A stretch of 64,000 nucleotides of DNA from positions 310,001 through 374,000 of the forward strand of contig NZ_AQXW01000004.1 in assembly GCF_000376825.1 (NCBI RefSeq), in the 5' to 3' direction. This document shows positions 24,214-33,750 of the stretch, piece by piece. Position 1 is the first letter of the stretch; each line of letters starts with the position of its first letter. This DNA is from Demetria terragena DSM 11295. GTDB taxonomy: Bacteria; Actinomycetota; Actinomycetes; Actinomycetales; Dermatophilaceae. Below the pieces are notes generated by a model. It made no database searches. It saw only the letters and a program-made list of their open reading frames with translations, and was not told the origin of the DNA. A program made the translations under genes and the position numbers.

Positions 24214-27009
24214 GTGACCACCGATCGACCCGTACCCACCCGACCGGCCGCCCCCGAACTCCGGATCGTGGAGCAGCGGGTCTACCGCGGCCCCAACGTG
24301 TGGTCTTATGCGCCCGCGATTCACCTAGTCGTCGATCTCGGCGTGTTGGAGGAGTATCCCTCCGACACCCTTCCCCACTTCACCGACCAATTGCTGGAGT
24401 TCCTGCCCGGCCTCGACGGGCACACCTGCTCGCGCGGACACCGCGGCGGGTTCATCGAGCGGCTACGCGAAGGAACCTGGCTGGGGCACGTCGCGGAGCA
24501 CGTCGCGTTGCAGTTGCAGCAGGAAGTCGGCCATGACATGCGGCGGGGGAAAACCCGCGGGGTCAAGGACCGTCCCGGTGTCTACAACGTCATCTATGCC
24601 TTTACCGATGAGCGGGTGGCGCTCGCTGCAGGCGAGTTGGCAGTGCGACTGGTCAACCATTTGGTGCAACCCGAATCCGGATTCGACGTCGAGGAGGCGT
24701 TCGAGCAGTTCCAGTTGCGCGCGCAGCGGAGCACTTTTGGTCCATCGACTGCAGCCATTCTTGAGGAAGCCACCGCTCGCGATATTCCCTTCAGCCGGTT
24801 GAACGAACGCTCGCTGGTGCAGTTGGGCCAGGGTGTGCACGCCCAGCGCATCCGCGCGACGATGACCTCGCGGACCTCCGCGCTGGCCGTCGACATTGCA
24901 GGCGACAAAGACCTCACGACCCGACTTCTCAGTTCGGCGGGGTTGCCGGTTCCCAAGGCGCAGTCCGTACGCACCGCCGACGGTGCCGTCGAAGCCGCGC
25001 GACGTATCGGTTATCCGGTGGTGCTCAAACCACTGGACGGCAATCACGGGCGTGGAGTGTGCCTGGACCTCACGTCCGAGGAAGAGGTACGAGCGGCGTT
25101 TGAGATCGCCGTTTCCGAGACGAGGCGCGGCGTGGTGCAGGTCGAGTCGCACATCACCGGCAAGGACTATCGCTGCCTCATCGTCGGCGGACGCATGGTG
25201 GCTATTGCCGAGCGCGTCCCAGCCCACGTCGTCGGCGACGGGGAACACACTGTCACTGAACTCGTCGACATCACTAACGCTGATCCGCGTCGGGGATTCG
25301 GGCACGAGAAGGTCCTGACCCGAATCAAGGTTGACGACGATGCCATCGCGTTGGTGCGCGAGCAAGGCTTCGCGATGGATGAAGTGCCTCCCGTCGGCAC
25401 CATGGTCAAGATGGTGCTGACCGGCAACATGTCGACGGGCGGCATTAGCGTCGACCGCACCTTCGATGCGCACCCCGACAACGTCGAAATCGCCGAAGAG
25501 GCAGCACAACTCATTGGTTTGGACGTCGCGGGTATCGACTTCATCTGCCCAGATATTGCCGTGCCCGTCCGCGAAACCGGCGGTGCGATCTGTGAGGTCA
25601 ACGCGGCCCCAGGATTCCGGATGCACACCCATCCCACCGAGGGTGAACCGCAGTTCATTGCCAAGCCAGTGGTCGACTTGCTGTTCCCACCGGGGTCGCC
25701 ATCGCGTGTTCCGATCGTCGCGGTGACCGGCACCAACGGCAAGACGACGACATCGCGCATGCTTGCTCACATCATGAAGGGCCTGGGCCGCAAGGTTGGC
25801 ATGACCTCGACTGATGGCATCGTGATCGATGAGCGCTTGGTCATTAAGGCTGACGCGTCCGGCCCACGCTCGGCCAGGATGGTGTTGCAGAACCCGCGGG
25901 TCGACCTGGCCGTCATGGAGGTCGCGCGCGGCGGGATTCTGCGGGAGGGCTTGGGCTATGACCGCAACGATGTCGCGATCGTCACCAATGTCCAGGCCGA
26001 TCACCTGGGCCAACGCGGCATCGACACTGTCGAACAACTCGCACGGGTGAAATCCGTTGTTGTTGAAGCAGTTCCACGTGATGGCTTCGCAGTTCTCAAC
26101 GCTGATGACCCCCTCGTACGCGCGATGCGACGCCGCTGCTCCGGCACCGTGATCTGGTTCAGCCTGGCTGCACCCGGCAGCGATGTGCGCGAGTTCATCG
26201 ACGGGCAACTCCGGCGCGGAGCGCGAGCCGTTGTCCTCGATCCGAGCGAACGCGGCGAAATGATCGTCTTGAAACAGGGCAAGCGGTCCATGCCCTTGGC
26301 CTGGACGCACCTGCTGCCCTCAACCTTTGGCGGCACGGCGCGGATGAACGTGGCGAACGCCCTAGCAGCCACTGGCGCGGCTTTTGCGCTCGACGCGCCG
26401 CTGCACGACGTGCGCCAGGGTCTACGCACCTTCGACACCACCTACTACCAGTCCCCAGGCCGCCTCAATCGCCTTGATGTCAACAACATTGAAGTGTTCG
26501 TTGACTACTGCCACAACCCACCCGGAATGGAGCGGGTCGGCGAGTTCGTTGACGGCTATGTCAAGCACCGCCAAGGCTCGACGAGTCATCGCATTTCGCG
26601 GATCGGCATGGTCGGCGCGGCGGGCGACCGGCGCGATGACGACATCCGCGAACTCGGTCGAGTCGCTGCACGATTCTTCGATGTGCTGGTTGTCCGCGAG
26701 GACGAGAATCTGCGTCGGCGCACGCCGGGCGAGGCTGCCGAGCTTCTCGCAGAGGGTGCGCGCGAATCCATGGCCGACGGTGCCCGCTGCCGCGTCCTCG
26801 ACATCGTCCCTCAGGAGACCGAAGCGACCCGGCACGCGATTGTGCGGGCCAACGCCGGCGACCTAGTCATGTTGTGCGTCGACAAGCACGCGCAGGTGCT
26901 GGCGCAGTTGGAGGACTACACGCATCAAGCCACGGCCGGCAGCCGCTCTGACGAGGACCAAGTGGGCGACCCCGACCTGGACGCTGCGGACCTGCTCCCG
27001 AGATCTTGA
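24214..27009 (+). CDS. cphA: Cyanophycin synthetase (ATP-grasp plus Mur ligase)
   Basis: The 931-residue enzyme builds cyanophycin, a poly-Asp backbone with Arg side chains, using two ATP sites. The N domain has YRGPNVWSYAPAIHLVVDLG near residue 25. The ATP-grasp domain (about 160-480) has YPVVLKPLDGNHGRGVCLD near residue 270 and ICEVNAAPGFRMH near residue 465. The Mur-ligase domain begins about residue 495 with P-loop GTNGKTTTS near 507 and EVARGGILREGLG near 570. The length matches the family. GTG 24214 gives the complete N domain. A paralogue lacking the ATP-grasp part lies 1.3 kb away on the other strand. Confidence 0.95.
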   Translation: MTTDRPVPTRPAAPELRIVEQRVYRGPNVWSYAPAIHLVVDLGVLEEYPSDTLPHFTDQLLEFLPGLDGHTCSRGHRGGFIERLREGTWLGHVAEHVALQLQQEVGHDMRRGKTRGVKDRPGVYNVIYAFTDERVALAAGELAVRLVNHLVQPESGFDVEEAFEQFQLRAQRSTFGPSTAAILEEATARDIPFSRLNERSLVQLGQGVHAQRIRATMTSRTSALAVDIAGDKDLTTRLLSSAGLPVPKAQSVRTADGAVEAARRIGYPVVLKPLDGNHGRGVCLDLTSEEEVRAAFEIAVSETRRGVVQVESHITGKDYRCLIVGGRMVAIAERVPAHVVGDGEHTVTELVDITNADPRRGFGHEKVLTRIKVDDDAIALVREQGFAMDEVPPVGTMVKMVLTGNMSTGGISVDRTFDAHPDNVEIAEEAAQLIGLDVAGIDFICPDIAVPVRETGGAICEVNAAPGFRMHTHPTEGEPQFIAKPVVDLLFPPGSPSRVPIVAVTGTNGKTTTSRMLAHIMKGLGRKVGMTSTDGIVIDERLVIKADASGPRSARMVLQNPRVDLAVMEVARGGILREGLGYDRNDVAIVTNVQADHLGQRGIDTVEQLARVKSVVVEAVPRDGFAVLNADDPLVRAMRRRCSGTVIWFSLAAPGSDVREFIDGQLRRGARAVVLDPSERGEMIVLKQGKRSMPLAWTHLLPSTFGGTARMNVANALAATGAAFALDAPLHDVRQGLRTFDTTYYQSPGRLNRLDVNNIEVFVDYCHNPPGMERVGEFVDGYVKHRQGSTSHRISRIGMVGAAGDRRDDDIRELGRVAARFFDVLVVREDENLRRRTPGEAAELLAEGARESMADGARCRVLDIVPQETEATRHAIVRANAGDLVMLCVDKHAQVLAQLEDYTHQATAGSRSDEDQVGDPDLDAADLLPRS

Positions 27010-27048
27010 TTTGGGTCAGCGAACCCGGCGATAGTGCGGGCCGGGACA

Positions 27049-27699
27049 TTACGCCAGTGCCGACTGCCAGAACTGCGCTTCACATCGTGTTGCGGTCGCA
27101 AACGTGCGCTCCAGTTGTGAACGGCGAGACGAGCTGAGGGGCTGATCCATCAAATCATCCAGTCGTGCCGTCGCCACGTCTGCGGAATGTTGGTACGCCT
27201 CGCCCGCGTACTCAGCAATCCATTCGCCAAACCGGTGTTCAGGGTTCGCCGCTAGCCGCGGAGCAAGCGCCTGGCCAATCTCGGCGTAGCCGATGACGCA
27301 AGGGGCAAGAGCGACATTCAGATCGAGCAGGTCGCCACTCATGCCGACATCGAGCACGAACCTCGTGTAGGCCACTGTCGCGGACTTCTCCTCCGCCATA
27401 GCGAGTTCGTCTGGCGTCAGATCCCAACGGGCACAGAGCCTTTCGTGCAGGGGTAGTTCATTAAGGATGGCGCCCAACGCCTCGTGCGCGCCCCGCAGGT
27501 CGTCCACTGACTGCGCCTTGTAACCCGATAGGGCATAGGCGCGAGCAAACTGGATCAAGAACAGGTAGTCCTGGACGAGATAGTCCTTGAAAGCGCCCTC
27601 GGGCAGGCTGCCATCGCCGAGACAACGGACGAATTCATGGTCGACATACGCCTGCCACGTCGGCGCACACGCATCGCGAAGCTCAGCGAACAGTCCCAT
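27049..27699 (-). CDS. tenA: TenA-family aminopyrimidine aminohydrolase, Cys-type (TenA_C)
   Basis: The 216-residue all-helical protein resembles thiaminase II/TenA, which hydrolyses amino-HMP to HMP for thiamin salvage. The nucleophile Cys is in LAPCVIGYAEIG near residue 135, and the late Glu is in EYAGEAYQHS near residue 170-180. GAFKDYLVQDYLFLIQFARAYAL near residue 45 is also typical. ATG 27699 gives the usual TenA N-terminus and overlaps the 3' end of the neighbouring tenA-like gene by 17 bases. No TPP riboswitch was recognised upstream. Confidence 0.9.
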   Translation of the reverse strand: MGLFAELRDACAPTWQAYVDHEFVRCLGDGSLPEGAFKDYLVQDYLFLIQFARAYALSGYKAQSVDDLRGAHEALGAILNELPLHERLCARWDLTPDELAMAEEKSATVAYTRFVLDVGMSGDLLDLNVALAPCVIGYAEIGQALAPRLAANPEHRFGEWIAEYAGEAYQHSADVATARLDDLMDQPLSSSRRSQLERTFATATRCEAQFWQSALA

Positions 27700-28345
27700 C
27701 CTCAGCTCCCTCGTAAGCCGCTTCAAAGAACGCGAGCTCCAGATCAACCGCACGCGTGAAAAGCGTTGTCACATTTGGACTTTCCAGGCCTACGCGATCG
27801 AGCTCAGCACGCAGGAGCGAGACGATCGGCCCCAACGACGGCTCGTCATGGATCTCGATCCACTCCGCATGAACGAAGGAGGAGGGACGCCTGCTTGGAC
27901 AGCGCACTGCCCAGTCCAGATAGAGCCACTCGGCGACAAGCAGCACCGTGAGCGCACTTGCGTAATCGCGGCTGTCCGCCGCCTCCTGCATGAGAGCAAT
28001 GAACCCTGAGGTCGGTGGCGCATCGGGTGTCGCGCTCCGCACGTCCTCACTGATACCGAGCGCGTCGAATGCCCGGAGGAAGTAGTCGTTCTCACCTCCA
28101 CACACCACGCCGAGGTAACGACCGAAAGCCAGTCTGGCGACCAGGGTGTCGGCAGTGGTGACAGCCGCTCCGAGAAGCCCGACGAATGCATCCAGAAAGC
28201 GATGATCCTGGACCAGATAACGTCCCATGACCACGTCAGGGACCGTCCCGGCCCCGAGTTCCTCAACAAAACGATGAGTCACGGCGGCTTCCCAGGTCGA
28301 TGCGTTCGCATCACGAAGGTCGCCGGTAAAGCCATTGTCAGACAT
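27683..28345 (-). CDS. TenA-family protein lacking the Cys (TenA_E type)
   Basis: The 220-residue protein has the TenA fold pattern (TWEAAVTHRFVEELGAGTVP, RYLVQDHRFLDAFVGLLGAAV). Where TenA_C has Pro-Cys, it reads LVAEWLYLDWA near residue 142, so the catalytic Cys is absent and a Glu-Trp takes that place. This is the hallmark of the TenA_E group, whose plant members hydrolyse formylamino-HMP and amino-HMP. It lies between the CphA-like Mur ligase (13-base gap) and the Cys-type tenA (17-base overlap), so the pair is translated together. Confidence 0.85.
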   Translation of the reverse strand: MSDNGFTGDLRDANASTWEAAVTHRFVEELGAGTVPDVVMGRYLVQDHRFLDAFVGLLGAAVTTADTLVARLAFGRYLGVVCGGENDYFLRAFDALGISEDVRSATPDAPPTSGFIALMQEAADSRDYASALTVLLVAEWLYLDWAVRCPSRRPSSFVHAEWIEIHDEPSLGPIVSLLRAELDRVGLESPNVTTLFTRAVDLELAFFEAAYEGAEDGTVR

Positions 28346-28358
28346 GAATATTCAGTCC

Positions 28359-30224
28359 CTAGCCGCTGATCAAGCTGTCCAGAATCTGCAGTGCGGCGTC
28401 CTGGTCCCCGAAGCGTAGGCGCCTGGCCGCCTCAGCGACCTGCTCTCGGTGGTATGCGTCCAGTTGCGTGGGTGCAACCGCGATGACGTCGTGTTCCACG
28501 GCGTGCGCAGCGACGACCTTCTGCCGGAGTGCTTCCGCGTCATCAACGCTCGCCCCGTGTTGGATCAACCAGTCGTGAACCTGCTCCTGGTGCTCGTGCA
28601 CCATCACGGGCAAGACATCGCCGTCCACCGCGGTGGCCAACATTCCCTTAACTGCCGCGAGTTCGGTGTCCCACACCGCAACTGGAGCTGCGCCGGCCCG
28701 CGCGAGTCCCTCCACGAAGAAGTGCGTCAGTTCTTCACGCGTACGACCACGCAGGTACTTCTCTTTGTGCTCGATGTGCACAAGGTCGGCTCGAATGCCA
28801 GCCATCTCCCCCAGATCGCGCAGGATGTCGTCGGTTCGGTCACCACCCGTACCCAAGCCGAGCACGATCCGCTGACCGGTAGCGCGCAGACCTTCGGCCA
28901 CCGTGAGCAGCGCATCCAATCCACTCTCGTTGTGCGCCATGTCGAGGACCAATGTCGCGACTTCACCGCGCGGCAGTGGAACGCTATAGACGTTCATCCG
29001 GCCCGGATTGAGTCGCGCATCCGGGGTGAAAGTGCGCAACCCGTCGATGACCGCCTCGACGGGGAGTCCAAGACCAAGCGCACCAGCGGCACCGGCCAGG
29101 GCGTTGGCGACGTTGTGCTTTGACAGACCAGCCAGCGTCATCGGGATGTCCGTGACCGGCAGCAAATGCTCGGGGTCATGGCCCGGGCGCAGCACCACAA
29201 TGTCCCCGTCCATCACCGTGATTCCACGTCCGCCCGCCTGCACGGCCTCGCGCAACGACGGGGAATCTGGATCGGGAGTGAAACACCAGACACGCGACTT
29301 GGTCCCGGTACGCATCGCCCAGACGCGCGGGTCATCGCCGTTGAGGACAGTCCATCCGCCAGGCTTCGTGACGCGCGTGATGATCGCTTTGACCTCAGCG
29401 AGCTGGTCGAGCGTCTCGATGCCACCTTCGCCCAGGTGGTCGGCGCTCACATTGGTGACGACGCTGACGTCGTTGACCGACGTACCCAGGCCGCGGCGCA
29501 ACATGCCGCCTCGCGCTGTTTCAAGCACAGCGATCTCAACGCCTGCGTCCAGCACGGCGCGCGCGCCGGCTGGGCCGGAGTAGTCACCCTTTTCGATGAG
29601 TTCGCCCTGCACGAGCACGCCGTCGGTCGAACTCCAGCCCGTACGCCGCCCGGCCGTCATGCTGATGTGCGCCACGAGCCGGGTCGTCGTGGTCTTCCCG
29701 TTGGTTCCAGTGATTGCAATGACCGGCACCTTCGGGACCTGCCGGCGCGGCGCTCGTTCTACCGGAACCGCCGCAAGCGAACGGGCAGCATCCTCGAAAA
29801 GCGCTGTGTCAGCGCCTGATTCAAGGATGCTGGCAAGGAGTGGGCCAAGCCCATTGCCGATCGCGGTAGCACGCGCCCTGGAGTTCCACGGGACCGCGAC
29901 GACGACCTGCCCGGGCTCTGCCGTCGACCGCACCCGCACCCCCAGCCGCGTGCTGCCAGCAGCCTTAGCGACCCTTCGAACAACCCGCTCTACTAGTCGC
30001 AGCAGGAAACGCCCTCGGGTCTCGGTTCCGGCTTCACCGGGTGCAGAGCGAGGCAGTCCCAGCTGAGCCGCGATTTCCTGAAGCCGACTCTCCTCCGCAT
30101 CGAGGTACCCAGTCAGGCTGAGCGATACCCGCAGGGCAGGTCGGGTGAAGTACAGATTCGGACCATCGAGAAGCCGGAGATCCGTGGTGGCCACGGACGT
30201 TCCCGGGGTGTCACGCGCTGACAT
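28359..30224 (-). CDS. CphA-like Mur ligase family protein without ATP-grasp domain
   Basis: The 621-residue protein starts with LRLLDGPNLYFTRPALRVSLSL, which resembles the N domain of the nearby cyanophycin synthetase (YRGPNVWSYAPAIHLVVDL). After about 165 residues it goes straight into a Mur-ligase domain: P-loop TGTNGKTTTTR near residue 172, ETARGGMLRRGLG near residue 245, NVSADHLGEGG near residue 265 and LVLDMAHNESGLDAL near residue 440. The roughly 320-residue ATP-grasp domain of CphA is missing. It could amidate or ligate an amino acid to a carboxylate, but the substrate is unknown. It shares a tight operon with fabI upstream and two tenA genes downstream. Confidence 0.85.
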   Translation of the reverse strand: MSARDTPGTSVATTDLRLLDGPNLYFTRPALRVSLSLTGYLDAEESRLQEIAAQLGLPRSAPGEAGTETRGRFLLRLVERVVRRVAKAAGSTRLGVRVRSTAEPGQVVVAVPWNSRARATAIGNGLGPLLASILESGADTALFEDAARSLAAVPVERAPRRQVPKVPVIAITGTNGKTTTTRLVAHISMTAGRRTGWSSTDGVLVQGELIEKGDYSGPAGARAVLDAGVEIAVLETARGGMLRRGLGTSVNDVSVVTNVSADHLGEGGIETLDQLAEVKAIITRVTKPGGWTVLNGDDPRVWAMRTGTKSRVWCFTPDPDSPSLREAVQAGGRGITVMDGDIVVLRPGHDPEHLLPVTDIPMTLAGLSKHNVANALAGAAGALGLGLPVEAVIDGLRTFTPDARLNPGRMNVYSVPLPRGEVATLVLDMAHNESGLDALLTVAEGLRATGQRIVLGLGTGGDRTDDILRDLGEMAGIRADLVHIEHKEKYLRGRTREELTHFFVEGLARAGAAPVAVWDTELAAVKGMLATAVDGDVLPVMVHEHQEQVHDWLIQHGASVDDAEALRQKVVAAHAVEHDVIAVAPTQLDAYHREQVAEAARRLRFGDQDAALQILDSLISG

Positions 30225-30246
30225 AGGTCGAGCGTACTGAGTCCGG

Positions 30247-31008
30247 CTACTGCCCCATCGCGTGCACGCCACCATCAACATGCACGATCTCGCCTGTCGT
30301 CGCGGGGAACCAGTCCGACATCAGCGCCGCGCAGGCCCGAGCGGCTGGTTCGGGGTCGGATATATCCCACCCCAACGGCGCCCGGTCGTCCCAGATCTCC
30401 TCGAACTTGACGAAGTCGGGAATCGACCTGGCCGCGGTGGTGCGAATGGGCCCGGCTGCGACCAGGTTGCACCGAATGCCCTGCGCTCCCAGATCGCGCG
30501 CGAGATAGCGGTTGGTCGACTCGAACGCCGCCTTGGCGACGCCCATCCAGTCATAGACCGGCCAGGCGAATTTTGCATCGAAGGTCAGGCCCACCAGAGA
30601 AGCCTTGTCGGTCATCAACGGCAGCGTCGCGGTCGCTAGTGCCTTAAGCGAGTACGCCGACGTGTGGACCGCGGTGCTGACGTCTTCCCACGTGCCGGAC
30701 ATAAAGTCGAATGCTCCCGGCGGCGCGAAGCCGATGGAGTGCAAGACACCGTCGAGGTGGTCAACCTGCTCCCCGACGCGCTCCGCGAGCGAGTCGAGAT
30801 GCTCCTGGTCGGTGACATCGAGCTCCAGGACCTCGGGCGTGCTCGGGAGCCGCTTGGCAATGGTCTTCGTGATCTTCATCGTGCGGCCAAAGGAGGTCAG
30901 CACGACCTCTGCGCCCTCTTGCTGCGCGAGTTTGGCGACGTGAAAGGCGATCGATGAGTCCATCAGGACTCCGGTCACCAGAATCTTCTTTCCTTCAAGC
31001 AAGCCCAT
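30247..31008 (-). CDS. fabI: Enoyl-ACP reductase (NADH), InhA/FabI type
   Basis: The 253-residue short-chain dehydrogenase performs the last reduction of fatty-acid elongation. It has FabI hallmarks: GKKILVTGVLMDSSIAFHVAKL at the N-terminus, LHSIGFAPPGAF near residue 95, the catalytic Tyr/Lys pair in WPVYDWMGVAKAAFES near residue 155 and a C-terminal GEIVHVDGGVHAMGQ. The sequence is closer to mycobacterial InhA than to E. coli FabI in the catalytic segment (YDWMGVAK). ATG 31008 follows GGGAGA. It sits 49 bases after fabG, the mabA-inhA arrangement. Confidence 0.93.
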   Translation of the reverse strand: MGLLEGKKILVTGVLMDSSIAFHVAKLAQQEGAEVVLTSFGRTMKITKTIAKRLPSTPEVLELDVTDQEHLDSLAERVGEQVDHLDGVLHSIGFAPPGAFDFMSGTWEDVSTAVHTSAYSLKALATATLPLMTDKASLVGLTFDAKFAWPVYDWMGVAKAAFESTNRYLARDLGAQGIRCNLVAAGPIRTTAARSIPDFVKFEEIWDDRAPLGWDISDPEPAARACAALMSDWFPATTGEIVHVDGGVHAMGQ

Positions 31009-31057
31009 CAATGATCTCCCGTGAGGTGTACGGATAGTTGGTTGGTTGGTTGGTCGC

Positions 31058-32152
<1,095 letters not shown>

Positions 32153-32156
<4 letters not shown>

Positions 32157-32362
32157 CCGAGCACCTTTGCAGCGCCAAAGGCTGCCGCCAGGACGCCACC
32201 TGGGCGATTCGCTGGAACAATCCCACCCTGCACGAGCCCACGCGTCGCAAGGTCTGGCTCGCGTGTGATGACCATCGCGAGTCACTGCGTGACTTTCTCG
32301 CGCTCCGTGGCTTCGTGAAGGACGTCGTACGCATCGACGAACTGCTCCCCACCGACGGCTGA
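32153..32362 (+). CDS. Small conserved actinobacterial Cys/His protein
   Basis: The 69-residue protein has CSAKGCRQDATWAIRWNNP near the start and LACDDHRESLRDFLALRGF later. The spacing of Cys6, Cys11, Cys41 and His44 would suit a small zinc site. Similar proteins in other actinomycetes are often labelled acetone carboxylase, a name with no support here. It overlaps DUF3099 by ATGA and is probably co-translated with it. Confidence 0.75.
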
Positions 32363-32389
32363 CCACCAGAACTGACTGCGTTAGTTCGG

Positions 32390-32875
32390 TCAGGCGGCGA
32401 GGAGTGCGTCGATCTGGTTTGCGGCTTGGGTGGAGCCTTCCACCATGCCCATTTCCAGCACCTGCTTGAACTGGTCGGCGCTGGCGTACGTCGTCGTTGA
32501 CGTCATGCGCGTTCCGCCTTCGTGCTCGGTCAGTTCGACCTGGGTCACGGATACCGGCATGGCCTCCGTGGGGTTGCCGTCCTTGTCCCCGAAGCCGTCC
32601 CGCAGCTCAAGAGAGTGCGGCGCCTCGGCCGCGAGGACTTCCCACCACCCGTGGTGCTTGACACCTTCGGGGGATGTCATGAAGTAGCGAACCTTTCCGC
32701 CGGCCGTCAGGTCGTGCTCGGTCACCGCGGCCGGGTAGCCGGGAGGACCCCACCACTGCTCGAGCTGGCGCGGGTCAGACCAGACCTGCCACACGCGCTC
32801 AACCGGCGCGGCGAAGTCCGAGATCATTGTCAGCTGGTTGTTGTCCAGGTCTTGCTGCACGTCGACGACGGCCAT
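32390..32875 (-). CDS. SRPBCC (AHSA1-like) domain protein
   Basis: The 161-residue protein has the START-like/AHSA1 fold signatures FAAPVERVWQVWSDPRQLEQWWGP near residue 20 and MTSTTTYASADQFKQVLEMGM near residue 125. Such proteins bind small hydrophobic ligands, and ArsR-linked members are otherwise uncharacterised. ATG 32875 follows AAGGAGAT. It begins two bases after the ArsR stop, so the two form a regulator-effector operon, the usual arrangement for this family. Confidence 0.88.
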   Translation of the reverse strand: MAVVDVQQDLDNNQLTMISDFAAPVERVWQVWSDPRQLEQWWGPPGYPAAVTEHDLTAGGKVRYFMTSPEGVKHHGWWEVLAAEAPHSLELRDGFGDKDGNPTEAMPVSVTQVELTEHEGGTRMTSTTTYASADQFKQVLEMGMVEGSTQAANQIDALLAA

Positions 32876-32877
32876 GA

Positions 32878-33222
32878 TCAATCTCCTTGAGAATCGTGTG
32901 TTTCGTTCAGCAACTCTTCGATGCGACCGATGCGGCCGCGCCACACCGCCTCGAACTCCGCCAAAGTGTCGGCGACCTCACGTACGGCGTCCATCTCCCC
33001 GCGGGCTAGCTGCTCACGCCCGTTGCGGCGTTTGGTGAGCAGACCAGAGCGCTCAAGCACGGCGACGTGACGTTGCACGGCCGCAAAGCTCATGGGATAC
33101 AACTCCGCCAAAGTCGACACCGAGTGCTCCTCGCGCATCACTCGACGGAGGATGTCCCGCCGGGTGCTGTCGGAGAGCGCCTGGAAGAGGCGATCCGCCC
33201 GCTCCTCGTCGTCCCTGGCCAT
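32878..33222 (-). CDS. ArsR-family winged-helix regulator
   Basis: The 114-residue protein has the ArsR fold: LFQALSDSTRRDILRRV near residue 12, and MSFAAVQRHVAVLERSGLLTKRRNGREQ as the recognition helix and wing near residues 43-70. It has no obvious metal-binding Cys cluster, so it may sense a ligand or rely on the downstream SRPBCC protein. A 22-base inverted repeat lies eight bases upstream of the ATG and is the likely operator. Confidence 0.88.
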   Translation of the reverse strand: MARDDEERADRLFQALSDSTRRDILRRVMREEHSVSTLAELYPMSFAAVQRHVAVLERSGLLTKRRNGREQLARGEMDAVREVADTLAEFEAVWRGRIGRIEELLNETHDSQGD

Positions 33223-33230
33223 GACTGAAA

Positions 33231-33252
33231 CATACAACACTTTGGTTGTATG
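33231..33252. promoter_or_regulatory. Inverted repeat upstream of the ArsR gene, likely operator
   Basis: CATACAAC and GTTGTATG form perfect 8-base arms around a 6-base spacer. The repeat lies just upstream of the arsR start and within the shared region with divergent msrB. ArsR-type dimers bind such sites, and binding here would repress the regulator itself. Confidence 0.65.
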
Positions 33253-33303
33253 TTGTCAAGGCTTGCTGGGAATCAGTTTCGAGTCCTTTGCGTTGTCCCC
33301 AAC

Positions 33304-33720
33304 ATGACTGATCGCACTTACTCCGTTTCCAAGTCCGATGACCAGTGGCGCCAGGAACTCTCGCCCGCCGAGTACGACGTCCTGCGCAAAGCGGGCACCG
33401 AGCGCCCGTTCACCGGGGAGTACACCGACACCGAAACCACCGGTGTTTATAGCTGCCGCGCGTGCGATGCCGAGTTGTTCACCAGCGACGCCAAGTTCCA
33501 CAGCGGCTGCGGATGGCCGTCGTTCTACCAGCCCACGACCGATGACAACGTGGAACTCATCGAAGATCGGTCAATGGGGACCGTCCGTACCGAAGTCCGT
33601 TGCGGTAGTTGCGGATCCCACCTCGGACACGTCTTTGAGGGCGAGGGCTACAACGTCCCGACCGACCAGCGGTGGTGCATCAACTCCGTCAGCCTGAAAC
33701 TCAAGCCGACGGAGCGCTGA
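33304..33720 (+). CDS. msrB: Peptide-methionine (R)-S-oxide reductase
   Basis: The 138-residue MsrB repairs oxidised methionine in proteins. It has two CxxC zinc motifs (CRACDAELF near residue 57 and CGSCGSHLGH near residue 103), GCGWPSFYQP near residue 73 and the catalytic Cys in RWCINSVSLKL near residue 125. It has no signal peptide and so acts in the cytoplasm. It is divergent from arsR and convergent with hemQ. Confidence 0.95.
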   Translation: MTDRTYSVSKSDDQWRQELSPAEYDVLRKAGTERPFTGEYTDTETTGVYSCRACDAELFTSDAKFHSGCGWPSFYQPTTDDNVELIEDRSMGTVRTEVRCGSCGSHLGHVFEGEGYNVPTDQRWCINSVSLKLKPTER

Positions 33721-33750
33721 GCCAGCGCTCCCTCATGGCGCGCCTTTCCC

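Noticed and set aside
24463-26310. Long open frame opposite cphA
   Set aside because: It is a high-GC shadow of cphA codons, rich in His, Asp and Gly, with no domain I recognise.
28346-28358. TPP riboswitch upstream of the tenA genes
   Set aside because: The gap before the tenA_E gene is 13 bases and no THI-box-like sequence was seen there or before fabG.
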